In this document: one piece after another, positions 11,085-24,200 of the stretch
How the letters are laid out: every line of letters starts with the position of its first letter
Position numbering within the stretch: the stretch's first letter is position 1
DNA from: Neodontobutis hainanensis
Lineage: Eukaryota; Chordata; Actinopteri; Gobiiformes; Odontobutidae
Assembly: GCA_024349245.1 (NCBI GenBank)
Contig: JALDNG010000020.1
Coordinates: 18,657,501 to 18,721,500, forward strand
Length of the DNA: 64,000 nt
Direction: 5' to 3'
Position numbers and translations under genes: made by a program
The notes under the pieces: model-generated
What the model saw: only the letters and a program-made list of their open reading frames with translations
Databases searched by the model: none
Told to the model about the DNA's origin: nothing

Positions 11085-12970
11085 TTGGACAACACGAACA
11101 AAGCATATGAACTTTGTTTAAAGCCAACCAGGCTCTTTACCAACAAGTCTCCAAATTGGCAAGCCAGGTCTTTGCATTGCTGTCCCTCCAATTGTGAGCT
11201 TCTGCCTCTCCTAACATTGCTCCAGCCCAGTCAGTTCAGCCCCTGCCACAGGAATCCCACTGCACGGACCCGGAGCAGTTTTCAGGTCAGATTTTTTCAA
11301 TGTTCTTCTTTGTTCAAACAACGTCCTACTTTTTTTTCTACTCACTTAGCTAAAATTCACTATAAGGGATAGATAAATTCAGTCAAGTTTTCTAATACCA
11401 CCATAGAAGGTCAGTTTTTATACATTTAAGGAAGAACTTAAATGTGTTTTTGACCACCCTGATTACCATGCTGACACCTCTCTCCGTTTTTTAAGTCTGT
11501 CTCAAGGTGTGAGATCTGTTGCAAATTATTACAATCAAATTTTGGACTTCTGAGGTGGATTGGACCAACGATGCACTTAGAGATGTCCAAGGACTAAGTG
11601 AGAAGTATAAGGATGAACTTATTTCTCACTATGACCCGCCTAATCTTGACTCTTTGGTTTTTCTAGCTAATTATCTTGACAATCGTTTTCAAAGAGAGGC
11701 TACACTCTATCTCAACACCCGCTGGGCCCGGTTCAGCTCCACAGTCTCAGAATACTGGCATTGTACCACCATGGCTCCAAGTTACTCTTGTCTACAGCAG
11801 TCTCAGAATGAATCCTCAAACCCTTTTTCAAGGCCATCTCCACAAGAACAGAGCCCTGCTGCGCTCCCTGCCCTCCCTGCAACCATACCACCCTCTATAG
11901 AGGAGCCCATGCAGTTGGGCCAAGCAAGACACTAGAGGAACGGCAACGACGCCCTCAGGCTGGTGAGTGCCTGTATTGTGGGGTAAAGGGTCATTTTCAT
12001 TCCGCATTAAAAGGAGGGGCTCATCAGTAAGTCTGGGGGTACTGATGGGTAAAATTCTGCCCAAGATAAAGGGAACACTAGACTTCAGATACCTGCCACT
12101 CTTTGTTGTAACACCCTAACTCTGCCCATTCATGCTCTTATTCACTCTGGTGCTGAGGAGAATTTTAGGACCAACTAGTGGCTGAGCCGGCGGGCCATGA
12201 CTGCGGTGATTGGCTAGGGTAACACATGCCACTGAACCCATTTCCATTGTATTGTCAGCCATAATCCTCATGAAAAAAGACTGTTTTTTGTCATCTCTGC
12301 TCCCACTACACCTAAGATTCTGGGCAATCCATGGCTAATTAAACACAACCCTGTCCCTGATTGGACCAGATGAAAAAGTTTTGAGTGGAGTACCATTTTG
12401 TCTGCTCTGTCACCAGCAGGGAAAGTTGAGTCCCAGTGTGAACCTCTCCTGTCCTCTGTGCCTGAGGTTTATCATGATTTTAGCAAGAGTCGGCACATTC
12501 TCTACCTCCCCACAGGCCTTACGACTGCAATATTGACCTCCTCCCTGGTGCAATACGTCCCACCAGCTGGCTCTATAACCTCTCCTGACCCGTCCACGAG
12601 GCCATGGAGAAGTACATTCGAGACTCTCTTGCTGCAGGTGTAATCTGACCATCTTCTTCACCTCTGGGAGAAAGTTTTTTTTTTGTTAACAAGAAAGATA
12701 AAACCTTAAGACCATGCAATAACTTCAGGGGCTTAAACAATATAACTGTGAAAAATAAGTACCCATTACCACTCACTGACTCTGCTTTTACTCCACTTCA
12801 TGGAGCCACGGTGTTCTCTAAATTGCACCTCAGGAATGTGTACCACTTGGAACGTATCAGAGAAGGAGACAAGTGGAAGACCGCTTTAAACACTCCACTG
12901 GGTCACTTCGAATACTTAGTCATGCCTTTTGTTTTAACTACATCGTTGCACCTCATTTCCGTTTCCTGTG
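11085..12970 (+). pseudogene. sushi-type Ty3/gypsy gag-pol relic
   Basis: A decayed retrotransposon body without recognisable LTRs. The gag part shows 'FFQCSSLFKQRPTFFSTH' (about 11290-11340), then a 'RSVANYYNQILDF' segment near 11510 that shifts frame into 'EVDWTNDALRDVQGLSEKYK' and 'SLVFLANYLDNRFQRE'. A zinc knuckle beginning CLYCGVKGHFH follows near 11970; its last Cys is not evident. A protease-like 'HSGAEEN' appears near 12140 where DSGA is expected. Pol fragments follow: 'MEKYI', 'KNKYPLPLTDSAF' and 'TPLGHFEYLVMPF' at 12750-12930. The match ends before the reverse-transcriptase YxDD motif. The order gag-protease-RT and these motifs match the sushi/V-clade Ty3 family. Many stops and frameshifts make it non-functional. 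Confidence 0.8.
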
Positions 12971-13400
12971 GCTAACAAAAGAGACACACTGCAAAATGGA
13001 TTCTGCTTCAAGAGATTACTGGATGATTCCCTGGAAAAAAGTAAAATGTGTGATTTGCAAAAGTGAATTTAATTTTTGTTAATGTAAGTAATTTATTATA
13101 ACAGATTACAGTGGCCTCACTTCAAGTCTTTAAATATGCAAACTGGTGCACAATATCTTCAAATTCCTAACCTTCAACAACTTCACGTTCTATGGCCAGT
13201 AAAGAAAGTGCAGAAAGTCTTGTCTGTGACCTTGTGTGTGAGGGAACTGTGAGTGAACTGCATGAGTTTGTCTGCTAGGGGCACATCTAGATCTGTCACA
13301 TAAGTGGAACTCAGCCTCGCAGCTCATTTCAGCACATCACCCTCATCATAGTCCCTGTCAAATAAAACGCCAAAGAGCTCAGTACCATTGTTCTGCCATC
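12971..13400. other. intergenic, no gene seen
   Basis: AT-rich sequence between two transposon relics. The downstream half may belong to the decayed hAT transposase on the minus strand, but no frame is convincing. Confidence 0.35.
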
Positions 13401-13414
13401 ACATTGTCAGACAG

Positions 13415-14001
13415 TCAGTACAGCATCCACTCTGCAAAGTACTTGGGCTCTCTGCTAGACATCATATTCTGTCTATGTGTCATGATCCCCAATCCTCTCA
13501 GAGTGTTTCCAATCGCTAAATCCACTGATGAAGGCATGTTGTCGGCTTTAGAGTGACAGGAGTTAGCAGGCATGGCAATAAACAACAGCAAGTAGAATAA
13601 AGCAGCCATTCCCTCAGTAGAAGTTTGTTGTTTTGAAGACGGCAATTCAGTAGGTCATTTGTGAGGGAGTGGGTTTGACACCCAAGCCCAGACTCCCTCA
13701 CAGATGCTGGGTACCTGGTAGCCCAGTTACGAAAGGCAACGGGCCCTCTGTGGATTGCTTCCTCCCTCAGCGTTTCTGTCAGTGGTCCCCATAGTGCCGG
13801 ATCAGACCAGAGCGTGAGGGTGCTGCTTGTCCTGGGGCTGCTGGCTGCCTCCGCTCCTTCAGTTGGACATGCGTGTTTGTTATGATGATGTGGAGGCTGT
13901 TCATGCTCGTTGTCCTCTTGCTCCTGGCTGTTGTTCGATGTCTTGCTGCTAGTTCCACATTGGTGGTGAAGTAGGGATTTCAGCGTTCTCTCAGAGAGCA
14001 C
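13415..14001 (-). pseudogene. hAT transposase relic (TTF/ZMYM-like N-terminal region)
   Basis: The minus-strand frame from 14001 down to 13516 contains 'SDPALWGPLTETLREEAIHRGP' in two blocks, then a 'LLREWLLYSTCC' segment. This resembles the N-terminal zinc-finger (TTF-type) region of hAT transposase-derived proteins (a DPxLWP..LTxxLRxxLVxRGP block followed by R.WL.YS). A different frame lower down reads 'REPKYFAEWMLY', comparable to the start of the catalytic region. Frameshifts and missing cysteines show decay. The assignment rests on motif memory and is only moderately sure. Confidence 0.45.
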
Positions 14002-14019
14002 TCATTTGAAATAAAATTT

Positions 14020-16290
14020 TTGGGGATTATCTTTCAAATTGTCGACTATTTCAAATTCCTTTTTTTATCTTAAATTTTCTTTTCGTGCATCTGCTTAACT
14101 GCTTCTTCATGTTCCCACCAATTTCAAATTTCAGAGCATCAAGTCTGTGTGCGCACAGCAGTGCAGAATGCTACAGACACTTTTTTTATGTGATTCAACA
14201 CAGGCCCCTTAGATGTCCTGTGCCCCTGGGCAAGTGAGCAGTTACCTTAATGGTTAATCTCGCCCTGATTATGCAATGTATCCTACTGTATGTTTTCTAG
14301 GGACATCTCCGACTAAGGATTTTAATAGTTTAACGAGACTCGTAAAGCCTTGCCTATAGTCGACTAATGGTCGACTCATGCGTGGAGGGAAGCCAGGGAG
14401 TAAAAAAGTAAGACTTTTATTTTTTTTAACGCAAAGCACACAGAAACAGCAAGCAACACTACCTATCAAGTGATCAATGAGTAAAATAAAAATAAAGAAA
14501 TTATTAAAAAAACAAAAGTATAGCTCGAATTGTCAACTTTTTTTTAAATGCAGGGACAACAATTAACGCTGATTGGATTTGCCATCTTTTAGCTAAACAT
14601 CCAAAAGTCAAATTAGAACCAGCTGATATTTTCTTATTTTATTATTTTTTTAAAGGAGGAATCATCTGAAACCCAGCACAGAGGAACATAATTTGTTTCT
14701 GAAAAACAAATAAGGTCTTTAAGTTAAGAACAACTATGTTAACAAGAAATTTTGATTGACGTGCTGCACTTTGATCAGGTTCAAATCTTACTCGAGAAAG
14801 AAGTTCAAGCAAGTGCACTGTGTAGAGTTAGTACATAGTGTAAAGGCTGCCACACTATTTAATACTAAAGGAAAACTACAGCATTTAAAGAGCCAACCAA
14901 ATAGGCCAACTACGGCATACCTCAATTCTGCCAGCCTTTAACTAAGTATAAGTGGGAATGTAAGAAGCCTGCCAATTGCATGACAAGGTCTAGTAAACAG
15001 GACTAAGTTACAAACAACAGACTTCGTTTCGTGCATATCTCCGCCACAACCTCTGCATGCTCACCAGTGCATTCATAAAAACATCAACAACTGCTTCAAC
15101 ACTTCAGTAAAAACACCAAAAACTTGCGGCGTCCTGAAATAGCCCGCTGGGTTTAGCTGCAGTCTGTGTTCCTGGGATTACCCTGGAGAGGTTAACAGAA
15201 AAAACACCATCAGCTGGTGTTTGATAGGCTTCACTCTCACGCCATGTGAACGGAAGAAGTGAGAGGGATTAAAAAGTGTAAAAATGATTTCTGATTTTGA
15301 ATAGTGACACACTTTCTTAATAACAGCCCGGAGTCTGTTCACCTTTTCATGAGCTGTTTGGAATTTAAAAATAGTTCCTCTCAAGAGTTCCCGTGTTTAT
15401 GCCTAAATGGATGCCTTTGGACGGAAGAGGAATTGGAACAGAATTAATGCCACTAGTGAGTCATTAGAAAATATAATGTAATCCTGTCACTTAAAAATAT
15501 TATATAATTGAAATGTGTTGGGCTAAATCCTATGAAAACTCTTTACAGTGCAATATGTCATTAAAGAAAAAATAATTATACATATACATAATTATATATA
15601 TTTAAAATATTATTAAAGATTTTGTTTATTGCCTATATACAAAACACACAAAAGTTGAGACATTGTATAAAATGTAAATGAAAAAGAATGCAACTTTAGG
15701 TGTTGAAACTGATACATTTGCTTATTTTATGAAAATACAACAGCTCTTTTTTAATTTAATGGCAGCAACACATTTAGAAAAAAACAAAAGGCTGTAAAAG
15801 AAAGTGGTTTAATTAAAACAAAACAAAAAAAAAACAGCTGGAGGAGCATTTGACAGGTAATTAGGTTTAAGATTGACAATAAAAGGAGCCTTTTAGAAAC
15901 AGTCTCTCAGAACTAGAGATGGACCATGTTGCACATTTTAGAACAATTTCAGAAAAACATCAAATTGACTGTGTCCCACCATCTATAGACTGCAATATCA
16001 TCAAAAGATTCAGAGAACCTGGTGAACATGGTCAAAGGCCAGAAGCTTGTTGGATGCTGGTGATCTTCAGGCTCCAGCAGCACTGCATTAAGACAGGCCC
16101 GATTCTTACATCTCAATAAATGGACTGAGGCAAAATGGAAAACTGTTCTATGGTTAGATTAATCAAAATTATTAATTATTTTTGGGCAGTATGAACTTTA
16201 ACACAGAGAAGATTGGGGCGTTTCTGGATTTTGCTCACATATGCCTTCTAGAAAACTGCGGGAGAATTATCTATTGTCCAATCAGCTGCA
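14020..16290. other. intergenic, one possible hAT terminus
   Basis: No gene. At 14295-14375 the sequence resembles one end of a fish hAT MITE (GACTAAGGATTTTAATAG followed by GTCGACTAATGGTCGACT), related to the isolated end at 48555-48600. The rest is AT-rich with oligo-A tracts (15755-15840). Confidence 0.4.
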
Positions 16291-16295
16291 GTGTT

Positions 16296-16440
16296 TATGA
16301 GGTAACCACTCTGTGGTTAGCACTCCTGCCGCAAAACAAGAAGGTCCTGGGTTTGAATCCCATCCAGGGCAGGTGGAGGCCTTTTCTGTGTGGAGTAAGC
16401 ATGTTCTGTTCTGTGTCTGCAGAGGTTTCCCATCAAAAAC
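16296..16440 (+). repeat. tRNA-derived SINE
   Basis: Internal pol III promoter-like boxes are visible: an A-box-like TGGTTAGCACTC at 16314-16325 and a B-box-like GGTTTGAATCC at 16350-16360. A conserved fish SINE body (TTTTCTGTGTGGAGTAAGCATG) follows. The tRNA fold is degenerate, so this is not a functional tRNA gene. Confidence 0.7.
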
Positions 16441-16579
16441 ACCTACAATATAGGAAGGAACAGGTGGAAATTAGCTGTAGTCTGGTACAAGGACCTCTGC
16501 TTTGGCTTAATGTACATAGTACGCTGTCCAAGGCCTCCCCAAAATGGTCTGGTACAGTCTTTCGGGATATTTCAGACTT

Positions 16580-16740
16580 ACTTTACTTTTGGTAATGGAA
16601 GCATGCCAGACCCGACCTATGCCATATCCCTATGGAAATTTGTCTTTCGTATCCTTTGTTGACAATGGAAACACGTCATAAACCATGCCATTGACCCGAC
16701 CTGTACCATCCCGCTCTGGAAAAAACGTGGACTAAGCAAC
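16580..16740. repeat. possible MITE pieces
   Basis: CAGACCCGACCTATGCCAT (about 16608) and GACCCGACCTGTACCATCCC (about 16694) resemble each other. They also loosely resemble the segment around 18785-18895 that contains CCTGTCCCGTACCATTTCG. This is probably a dispersed non-coding repeat. Boundaries were not resolved. Confidence 0.3.
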
Positions 16741-17024
16741 ATGTCATTCATTTGTCAGTTCATTTGCTTCTTTCTTTTATCTCCAATATGGTTAATTCAC
16801 ACAGCTCCACAAAGACTTATTCCTTTCTTGTCTTGATGTTCTCATTCCAATTTGAAACATTTAACAGCTCAAATAGCATCCAAGAATCCATTATAAAGAT
16901 AACTGGTTCTTAATGCGACTGATAGACATAAACAAAGCACATTATGCTTACAATCATTTCCATGCGCCCTATTTTGTAAGTGTAATTCCAGACAGCATTC
17001 ATTTACCATGTCTTGAATCTGCCT

Positions 17025-17026
<2 letters not shown>

Positions 17027-17064
<38 letters not shown>
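17027..17064. repeat. (AC)19 microsatellite
   Basis: A perfect AC dinucleotide tract of 38 bp. Confidence 0.98.
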
Positions 17065-17066
<2 letters not shown>

Positions 17067-17139
17067 TTGTTTGAGGATGGTTTCCCTTCCCAAGCATCTG
17101 GAAGCATGCTTAATGACTATTTAAAAGGATAAACTATTG

Positions 17140-17450
17140 TCTTAAGTGACGCAGGGAGGGGTGCGCTGCGGTTTGGGCTCTCACGCTCGCCTCACACGCA
17201 TGCGATTGCTCTGTGACACGCAGTGCGCTCGCAGTGGATAACCCGCTTGGAACTGTTAAAGTTTAATTTGACCCCGTTCTAAATTTACAGGCAGCCCTAA
17301 GTTTGTGGGAACTTTTAGCCGCCGCGTGCGCAGAGAGTCTGATGATGTAAACTGTCAAACCCAACGCCATGAAGCAGCTTCTGGTGTGATAATAACAAGC
17401 TGCAAATAACGGGGCTGTATGCTAATGTGGATGTTTTCCTTCAGGTAGGT
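17140..17450. promoter_or_regulatory. orphan CpG-rich segment, candidate promoter
   Basis: A stretch much richer in CpG than its surroundings (CGCAGG, GCGCTGCGG, CACGCTCGCC, CCGCCGCGTGCGCAG) lies in AT-rich DNA. It ends with a good splice-donor-like TCAG/GTAGGT at 17444/17445. It could be a promoter with a non-coding first exon, possibly a distal arfip2 start on the + strand, or an unrelated transcript. No coding sequence was recognised. Confidence 0.35.
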
Positions 17451-17584
17451 GGAGTGAACCTAGTTTTACAAGGTCTCACTGTCATTTTTGAAAAGTGAGT
17501 TATAATCTTGTGTGATGGGAAATTTACCTCTGTTTAAGTACATGGCTCTTTAGGCTCGAAAACTGATTTTACTCATTTAACCAT

Positions 17585-17660
17585 CTTTGTGCTCAGTGGG
17601 TAGAGCACTCGTAATACTTAGTTTGAATCTTGAACAGGTCATTAGTCATTTGTCGAAAGG
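17585..17660 (+). repeat. tRNA-headed SINE fragment
   Basis: An A-box-like GCTCAGTGGGTAGAGCACTC starts at 17591 and a degenerate B box GTTTGAATCT lies at 17621-17630. No tRNA fold is completed. Confidence 0.45.
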
Positions 17661-18392
17661 TTATTCCTTTCTCCCTCGTCTTGTTTTCTGTCAAACTATA
17701 CTGTCTACTATCAATGAAGAGCCTGTGCAACGTCCCGCGTACAATCTTGGTGTAAATTTGCCACAAGAATTATCAACCTAAAGGAGGGAACCGGCTGGTT
17801 ACCATCCCTGCTTGGGTTCGGACTTGACGAACATGTCAAAAACTGCATTAAAGTTGATCAAGATACGTGATTATCAAGCGTCACCACTCCAGAGACAAGC
17901 GGATAATGGCAGCGGTACAAGCCACACAAAAGCTGGTACATAATGACAACAGGTCGAGAGAAACAATGAGCTCTCAATAGTGTTTGCCAGTCTCTGATTA
18001 AAAAAAGGTATCCGTTTCAAAATGCAGTTCCTAGCGACAATCAAGGTGTCTCATAGCAGCATCCATCTCCAGTTTACAACTCCGAAGGACACAGAGGACT
18101 TTCTCAACACTGAACACTGCATTGAAGGTGGATACAGAGCGCAATTAAACTGTGACTTTGCAGGATTTATTCAATTGAAACGGACCTGTAGTGACACCAC
18201 AACACTGTTTTGAAATCTAAATAAAAAAGTGTCACTCTAGGACATTGAAAACCCCTGAATGGAACAGTGGCACTAATGACTCACCTGAGCCTCACACTGC
18301 CCTTTCAAGATAACGACAATAAGACCAGAACAGCCTGGTCCAAACAGAGTTTGTTTCAGGTTAAACCCCTCCCACTAGAGATATCCATTGTG

Positions 18393-18680
18393 TATGTGTA
18401 TCCATTTTTATAGCTATAGTTCCTTTTTGTACCCTTCTTAGGTCCCCAAAGCGCTTTCCATGATGTTTCCATTCACCCCATTCACACACATTGACACCTG
18501 GGGCAGACAATACACAAGGGGCTCACAGCCTTCTCCAACCACCACTGAACTCACCTCTACAGTCACACACATTCATACTGTGGATTGGAAGGTGGGTTAA
18601 GTGTCTTGCCCAAGGACACAACGACAGTATTAACCGGGGAGAATGGGAATCAACTCTTCCAGTTATAGCACAGCCGCTGG
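18393..18680 (-). repeat. SINE, same family as 61455-61668
   Basis: On the minus strand a degenerate tRNA-like head is followed by a body with TTGTGTCCTTGGGCAAGACA, CACACACATTC-type blocks and a tail reading GAAGGGTACAAAAAGGAAC. The copy at 61455-61668 shares these blocks in the same orientation. Confidence 0.65.
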
Positions 18681-18689
18681 AGAAACAAA

Positions 18690-20530
18690 ATATATTCTCA
18701 ATTTTTACAAGTAAGGATTCTCAATGGCCCATTCAGATCACAGTGTTAAACTCCATCCTTACGAAACTGAAACAAAAGCCACAGGGTTTCCAAAGTAGTA
18801 TGGCACAGTACAATTTGTACCCCTTTGGCAGTGCAACCCTACATGTACGAACCTGTCCCGTACCATTTCGCTCCAGTGGAAACAGCCTTGAAGATATGTT
18901 AATATGACTTTTTCCCAACCTCCTTTATAACAAACTCGCTCCACTCTTATGTTCATTCTAATTTAATAAACATCTTTTGTTCTGCACATGTATTAATAAA
19001 TGTCAGATTTGTGACCAACTGTAGGTGGTGCATTCTCTTGAGAGTTTCTGCAAACAGTTTAAAGTTATAGAAGCTGCGTTATTTTCAGTTGCTATGGTTA
19101 CAAGTGGACATACTGATATCAAATAGTGTGACAAAAAAAATAGATTATTCAGATAAACGTGTGTGTCTTATAAGGTCTTGACTGAATCCAACACATCACA
19201 AAAAACACTGGAGTGCAAGCAGCTGCTGCCCATAACCACAGGTGTCATTAAACATGACACGTTTCGGAGTAGGAAATTCTCATTTAATAAGCATTCAATA
19301 TCCATCAGCAGTTTGCAGTGGTGTGAAAATCTGGAAAGTATAACTGCTTCACGTGATGTACTTTAATTCCACTGCTGCAAAATGCAAAATAACAGTCGAA
19401 GCCTGAGCAACAGCAGGCTGCTTTTGGACCATGAATAATGTGGAGGTCAAAGGTACTAGAGCTGGGAGGATGTTGAGTCACTAGCTTCCAGTGGTAAAGT
19501 CCAAACATACTATTCCAATTATTCACTTACCAAGGTGGAACTGAAGCAGCTGGACAAAAATGATGTCCAGCTGACAAAAATGAGCAAAAAAAGAGTAAAC
19601 CCAACAGCACCAACATGGCATTTATATTGAGGATGTTGAGTTAAACAGTAGCTGCCATTGTTTTGGCATTCTTTTCAGTTCCACTGGTACCCTACCTTAT
19701 AGCCTTGTTTCTCCTATAGGGGTGTATTTTGATGACATCATTGTTTCTGTAGCAGATGCCCCTATTCAGGACCACAGTTTCATTTGTAGGCTTTCATTTA
19801 ATTTTGATGCTGACACAGCGTAATTGATGAGTCAAATGAACATTAAGATATTCAGTTAATTGCATGAGCGGAACCCTTGCTTTTATATTTCTTTGCCACC
19901 TGCCTGATGAAACACCAGGCCAAGACCTCTTAAAACTATTCTTTTCTTTGCTCACCTTTTGTAACCTATTGGCTATTGCTGCACAGAATTTATCAAACTG
20001 AACTCACTGATGGTTGACAGCTTACCGTTCGCAATAAAACACTAAAAACCCTTACCAATTTTAATACAGGCCCAGTGGCTTATTTCAGTATTACAAAGCA
20101 TTGCAGAATAGCAAAAGTACTAGCCTATTACATAAGAATCATCACATCAAAAGAACACAAAAATACCACAAAGCAGGTGTGCAAAGCAGCCTTTGCAAAG
20201 CATTGCAAAGGCTGATTTTCATGTCTGAATCTGAGTAATTACAGAAAAGAAACACTCCAGTGGGCGAACATGTACACTTTCCTAACATCCCTGATTGAAA
20301 TAAATGAGCCAAATAATTGAAAGTGCGGTCAGTTAACTTTAGCCAGAATGAGCTGTGTCTCAAGGCTCTTAGAAAACAAACTGTATTTACACGGTTTAAT
20401 TCCCAGAGATTGTAATCAAAATGGCAGTCACAACGCAACAACTTTAGGATTAATTATTCGTGTAATAGTAGGAAGCAGACCACTAAATAAGCTTACTGTT
20501 TTTCAACGTTGGCTAATGGCTATGACTGTT
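18690..20530. other. intergenic, no gene seen
   Basis: No exon was recognised. A possible MITE relic lies around 18785-18895. The remainder is AT-rich with no clear structure. Confidence 0.4.
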
Positions 20531-20539
20531 TGTGAACCA

Positions 20540-21120
20540 ACAGTGCCATCTTGGGGGAAATGGCGGCAAAGCAGTTAAAAACCCCGGCTTTTATCAACGT
20601 CAGCACTGCACTACGTGGAAGACGGAGCGGGGGGCGGGGCTTGACTGTGACGCTTATTTTTAAGTATTACATTTCACAATTAAAGCGACGAATTATTACA
20701 ACTCGCCTATATGACCTAAATTTTATGACAATACACAAATAATAAATATTTAAATGGAGATTTAAATTTTAAGTTTTCTCTTTTGGTCTTCTACGAAGCT
20801 CTAAACGATGGAAAACGTATTATGAGTCCTTAATTTGAAGGGATAACTGTTAAACTGATGGCTGGATGCAGGGATTTTCTGGCTCATTTCTATGGAAGAA
20901 AATAAATATCGTGAATATTGTTTAACATTTAACCATGGACGGAGAATAGAATGCGTTGAATAGACGAAACGGTACCCTCTGTTGAAACATTGCTGTCTTT
21001 TTACTTCTAAGAAAAGCGGTTTGTTTCCCACACGGACGAGGGAACTCAGGTTGCTACAGTTAGCTGTCACTGAGCAGCCACATCAGCACGGCTCACATTA
21101 ACAAGCCTGGTAGCATAAAT
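20540..21120 (+). promoter_or_regulatory. arfip2: arfip2 promoter and 5' non-coding exon
   Basis: YY1-like sites GCCATCTTGG (20544-20553) and AAATGGCGGC (20558-20567), then a perfect GC box GGGGCGGGGC (20631-20640), mark a TATA-less housekeeping-type promoter. Downstream sequence ends in a strong donor: the exon ends at 21120 and is followed by GTAAGTAAGC. The next acceptor (21210-21211) leads into the coding exon. The exact transcription start is unknown but probably lies between about 20640 and 20900. Confidence 0.65.
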
Positions 21121-21221
21121 GTAAGTAAGCGGCTGTTTTAAAATGTTTTATTATTTATTTACATCCATCTTATGTGAGTGCTTATATGTGTAAATAAATG
21201 TTTTCTCGCAGAGATTTTGGT

Positions 21222-24200
21222 ATGGCAGATAGTATTATGAGCAAAGCTGCTACCATGGAGATCCCCATTAACAGCAATGGAGATACAGGGAGCCTGCCAG
21301 AGGATGACAGCTTAGAGCAGGTCAGATATGACCTTTTCTTTTTCGTTTATTGCTATTAATTAGGTATTATACATTTATAATAAAGATTTTAATCAGGCTT
21401 TGTATGACATTATGGAACAGAATTAGGCTTCTGGTGTCAGCTGTTACCTAACCATGCACAGGCCTGGATCTGAAGGCATTAGCTGCTGTAAAGATATATC
21501 ATCTCAACAACCTGCAGCTGTAACCTAAGAGTCACAAGGGACCTGTCATCAAATTGTGACATGATACTCTCTAGAAATAAGCCCAGTTTGTTTATTCCTG
21601 TTTTATGCACAATCCTTATGTTTTTTGTAGTATGCATGCAGTGCAGTATGGGGCTTTATGAAATAAACTAAACTTACAATGTATGACATGATCAGACAGG
21701 GCGGTTTTATTTCTATAACATGATTCACACATTAGGTTATTCAAATGAAAAAAAATGCATTGACAAATTTACAATTAGAATACAAGATTGAGGAGAAGAC
21801 ATATATGTTAATGGTGAATTTCACTTCATAATATGACTTGCATTATTTGAATTTCCACAGAAAGTTTAGAAATGTAAAATTATTTAGGAAATAAAGGGCT
21901 CTAGACCAACTTCCAGTTACCTTTTTTAATTATTAGGTCATTCTGTGTAAAATCAATAGATTTTAGAAAATGTTTCTGCATGACCGACCGTCTTAGATTC
22001 TGTCTGTAGATTGGAGTCTGTATATCCATGAGCATAAATGCAAAATTTGGAGTTGGTATCTTTTTTAGTTTGTAAAATATTTGGGTTTAAATAAGGGGGA
22101 ATGTCAGGCCAAACTCAGGCCTTCACAACTAGGCATAACTATTTGTGACATTGTTTTACTCTACATCAAGTCTTTAACTGTGTTCCTCTGTCAAGTAATG
22201 GCCTGTCAAAAACTGTACATGAAAAGACAGTAATATTGTCAGTAATAACAAATCTAATATTTTGTACAGACCATTAATGGTGCTGGTTAGATGTACAAAT
22301 GTAACGAGCCAATATGTAAGCATTTCTTGACAGTATGTGCACAACTGCAAGTTTTGTTACCACAGGGGAATAAAATGGTGGCTACATCTGGGCTTTTCGG
22401 GTTTTGCTGCATAGTAAAACAATAGTTTTAGAATAGCATAAAAAAGCCATCGTTTGTACCAGGCTGTAAACATGATTTTTACACTTATAGAGGTATCATT
22501 GGATTTCTCCTTATATTTCCGCTTTTGGAGCCTGCCCTCTGGTGGACAGCAGTATATTGCCGTATGGCGGCTCCCTTACTCGAGGACCTTTTAAGGGGTT
22601 CCATGAGAGAGGCTTGGTCACAGCATTTGCAGACCAACTGTACACCTAACTGAATATTACACATTGTAGTCAACTGTATACACATAGAGAACATTGTAAT
22701 TATCACATAATCATTTGAATTTCTTCATAATCAGATGTCATTCTCTTTGGTTACATGAACATTTATCTATATGTACATTGAATATTGTGCAAACAAAAAG
22801 AAGTGAAAATTTTCCTTTGGCAGAAAGAAAGTATCTATCAAAATTAATTAAAAAAGTGTTATTATTTGGTCACACCACAGACTTATTTGGTACCACTATT
22901 TGTGAAACTTAAATATATATAAATTGTTAGATACTCACCAAGGTTCAAAGGTTTTAAAAATGATACAAATTATTTTATCAAATGTAGCATGTTGTCATAG
23001 TTTGACATCTGAGTACATTTACACTAGCAATTAAAAAAATAAACACTAACTGCATCACCATTTTGTTGCAATTTTAACCCTATTAATAATAATAGTGAAT
23101 TTACTCTTTTGCCTTTAATGAATCAAGGTAGTATTAAATTCAGTTCAACTTTATTATTCCCAAAGGGGTTGTTAGATACTTCAAATGATTTAAATTGTTG
23201 ATTCGGGCTTTATCTGCCATAGACTGATGAATTTGACATTTTTATTGCAGTCGTTCTGTCCTGCAGCTCACTGATGTTACACGTCCACTGGCTGCTTTCT
23301 GTTATTCAAAAGCCCAATGCAGGGGATGGTCTGTGTTGTTCAGTATAGTATCCACCATGTTGTGTGTCTGTTGACTGCTTCAACTAACACCTACAGTTGA
23401 ACCAGCTCCTCTCTATTAGTTTTTCAAGTTGCCTAAAATCTTTATCAAAAACAAAGTTATCCATTACTGCATTTTATTGTTTACATTAAAATACCATTTA
23501 TTAATTTTGGCTAAATATTAAATAGCATCTAAACTATATTATTGTAACTCACTCAGGACCTGCAGCAGGTGATGGTGTCTGGACCCAACCTCAATGAAAC
23601 CAGCATCGTCTCTGGAGGCTATGGAGGACCTGCAGGGGGCATTATTCCCACCAGCGGCATCAAAGGTACCGCCACTGATTTTAATGGAATGGTTCTCTGC
23701 AGTTTAAATGTGCCTTAAGTAATGGTTCATTATGTATCATGTTCTTAGTGACAGTTGTCTTTGCTAATGACCCTCCAATTAAGTGTTTTAATTTCAGTTT
23801 CAGACAATACCTCACTGCAAAGGCCATTTTCTCTCCTGAACACCCCCCTCCATCTGTCATTTGCAATCTGCAGTCTGCTATTAGTTTGCCATCTAATTTG
23901 ACAATGTTTTAAAGTCTTTTAGTCACACAAGTAGGTTGAAGATGTCTGAAATCCTTTTAAGAACATCTCTCAGAGCTGGTTACAAACATTGATGTCTCAT
24001 AGGGCCTGCCGTTTGCTACAACCCTGAATTTCTGGATAGAAGACGAGCCCCTGCACCAGGACCAGGTGGCATTGTGTTTTCAGGATGCTTGTTATTTTGA
24101 CTAAATTAAACCTGCTCTGTTAAACGGCATATCGGTTTTGCTTGAACACGGAAACTGTATGCACATTTTGCTTGTAATTTTCAAACTTACTACTTCATCT

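Noticed and set aside
16296..16440. tRNA gene suggested by A and B boxes
   Set aside because: The cloverleaf does not close and the sequence continues into a typical SINE body.
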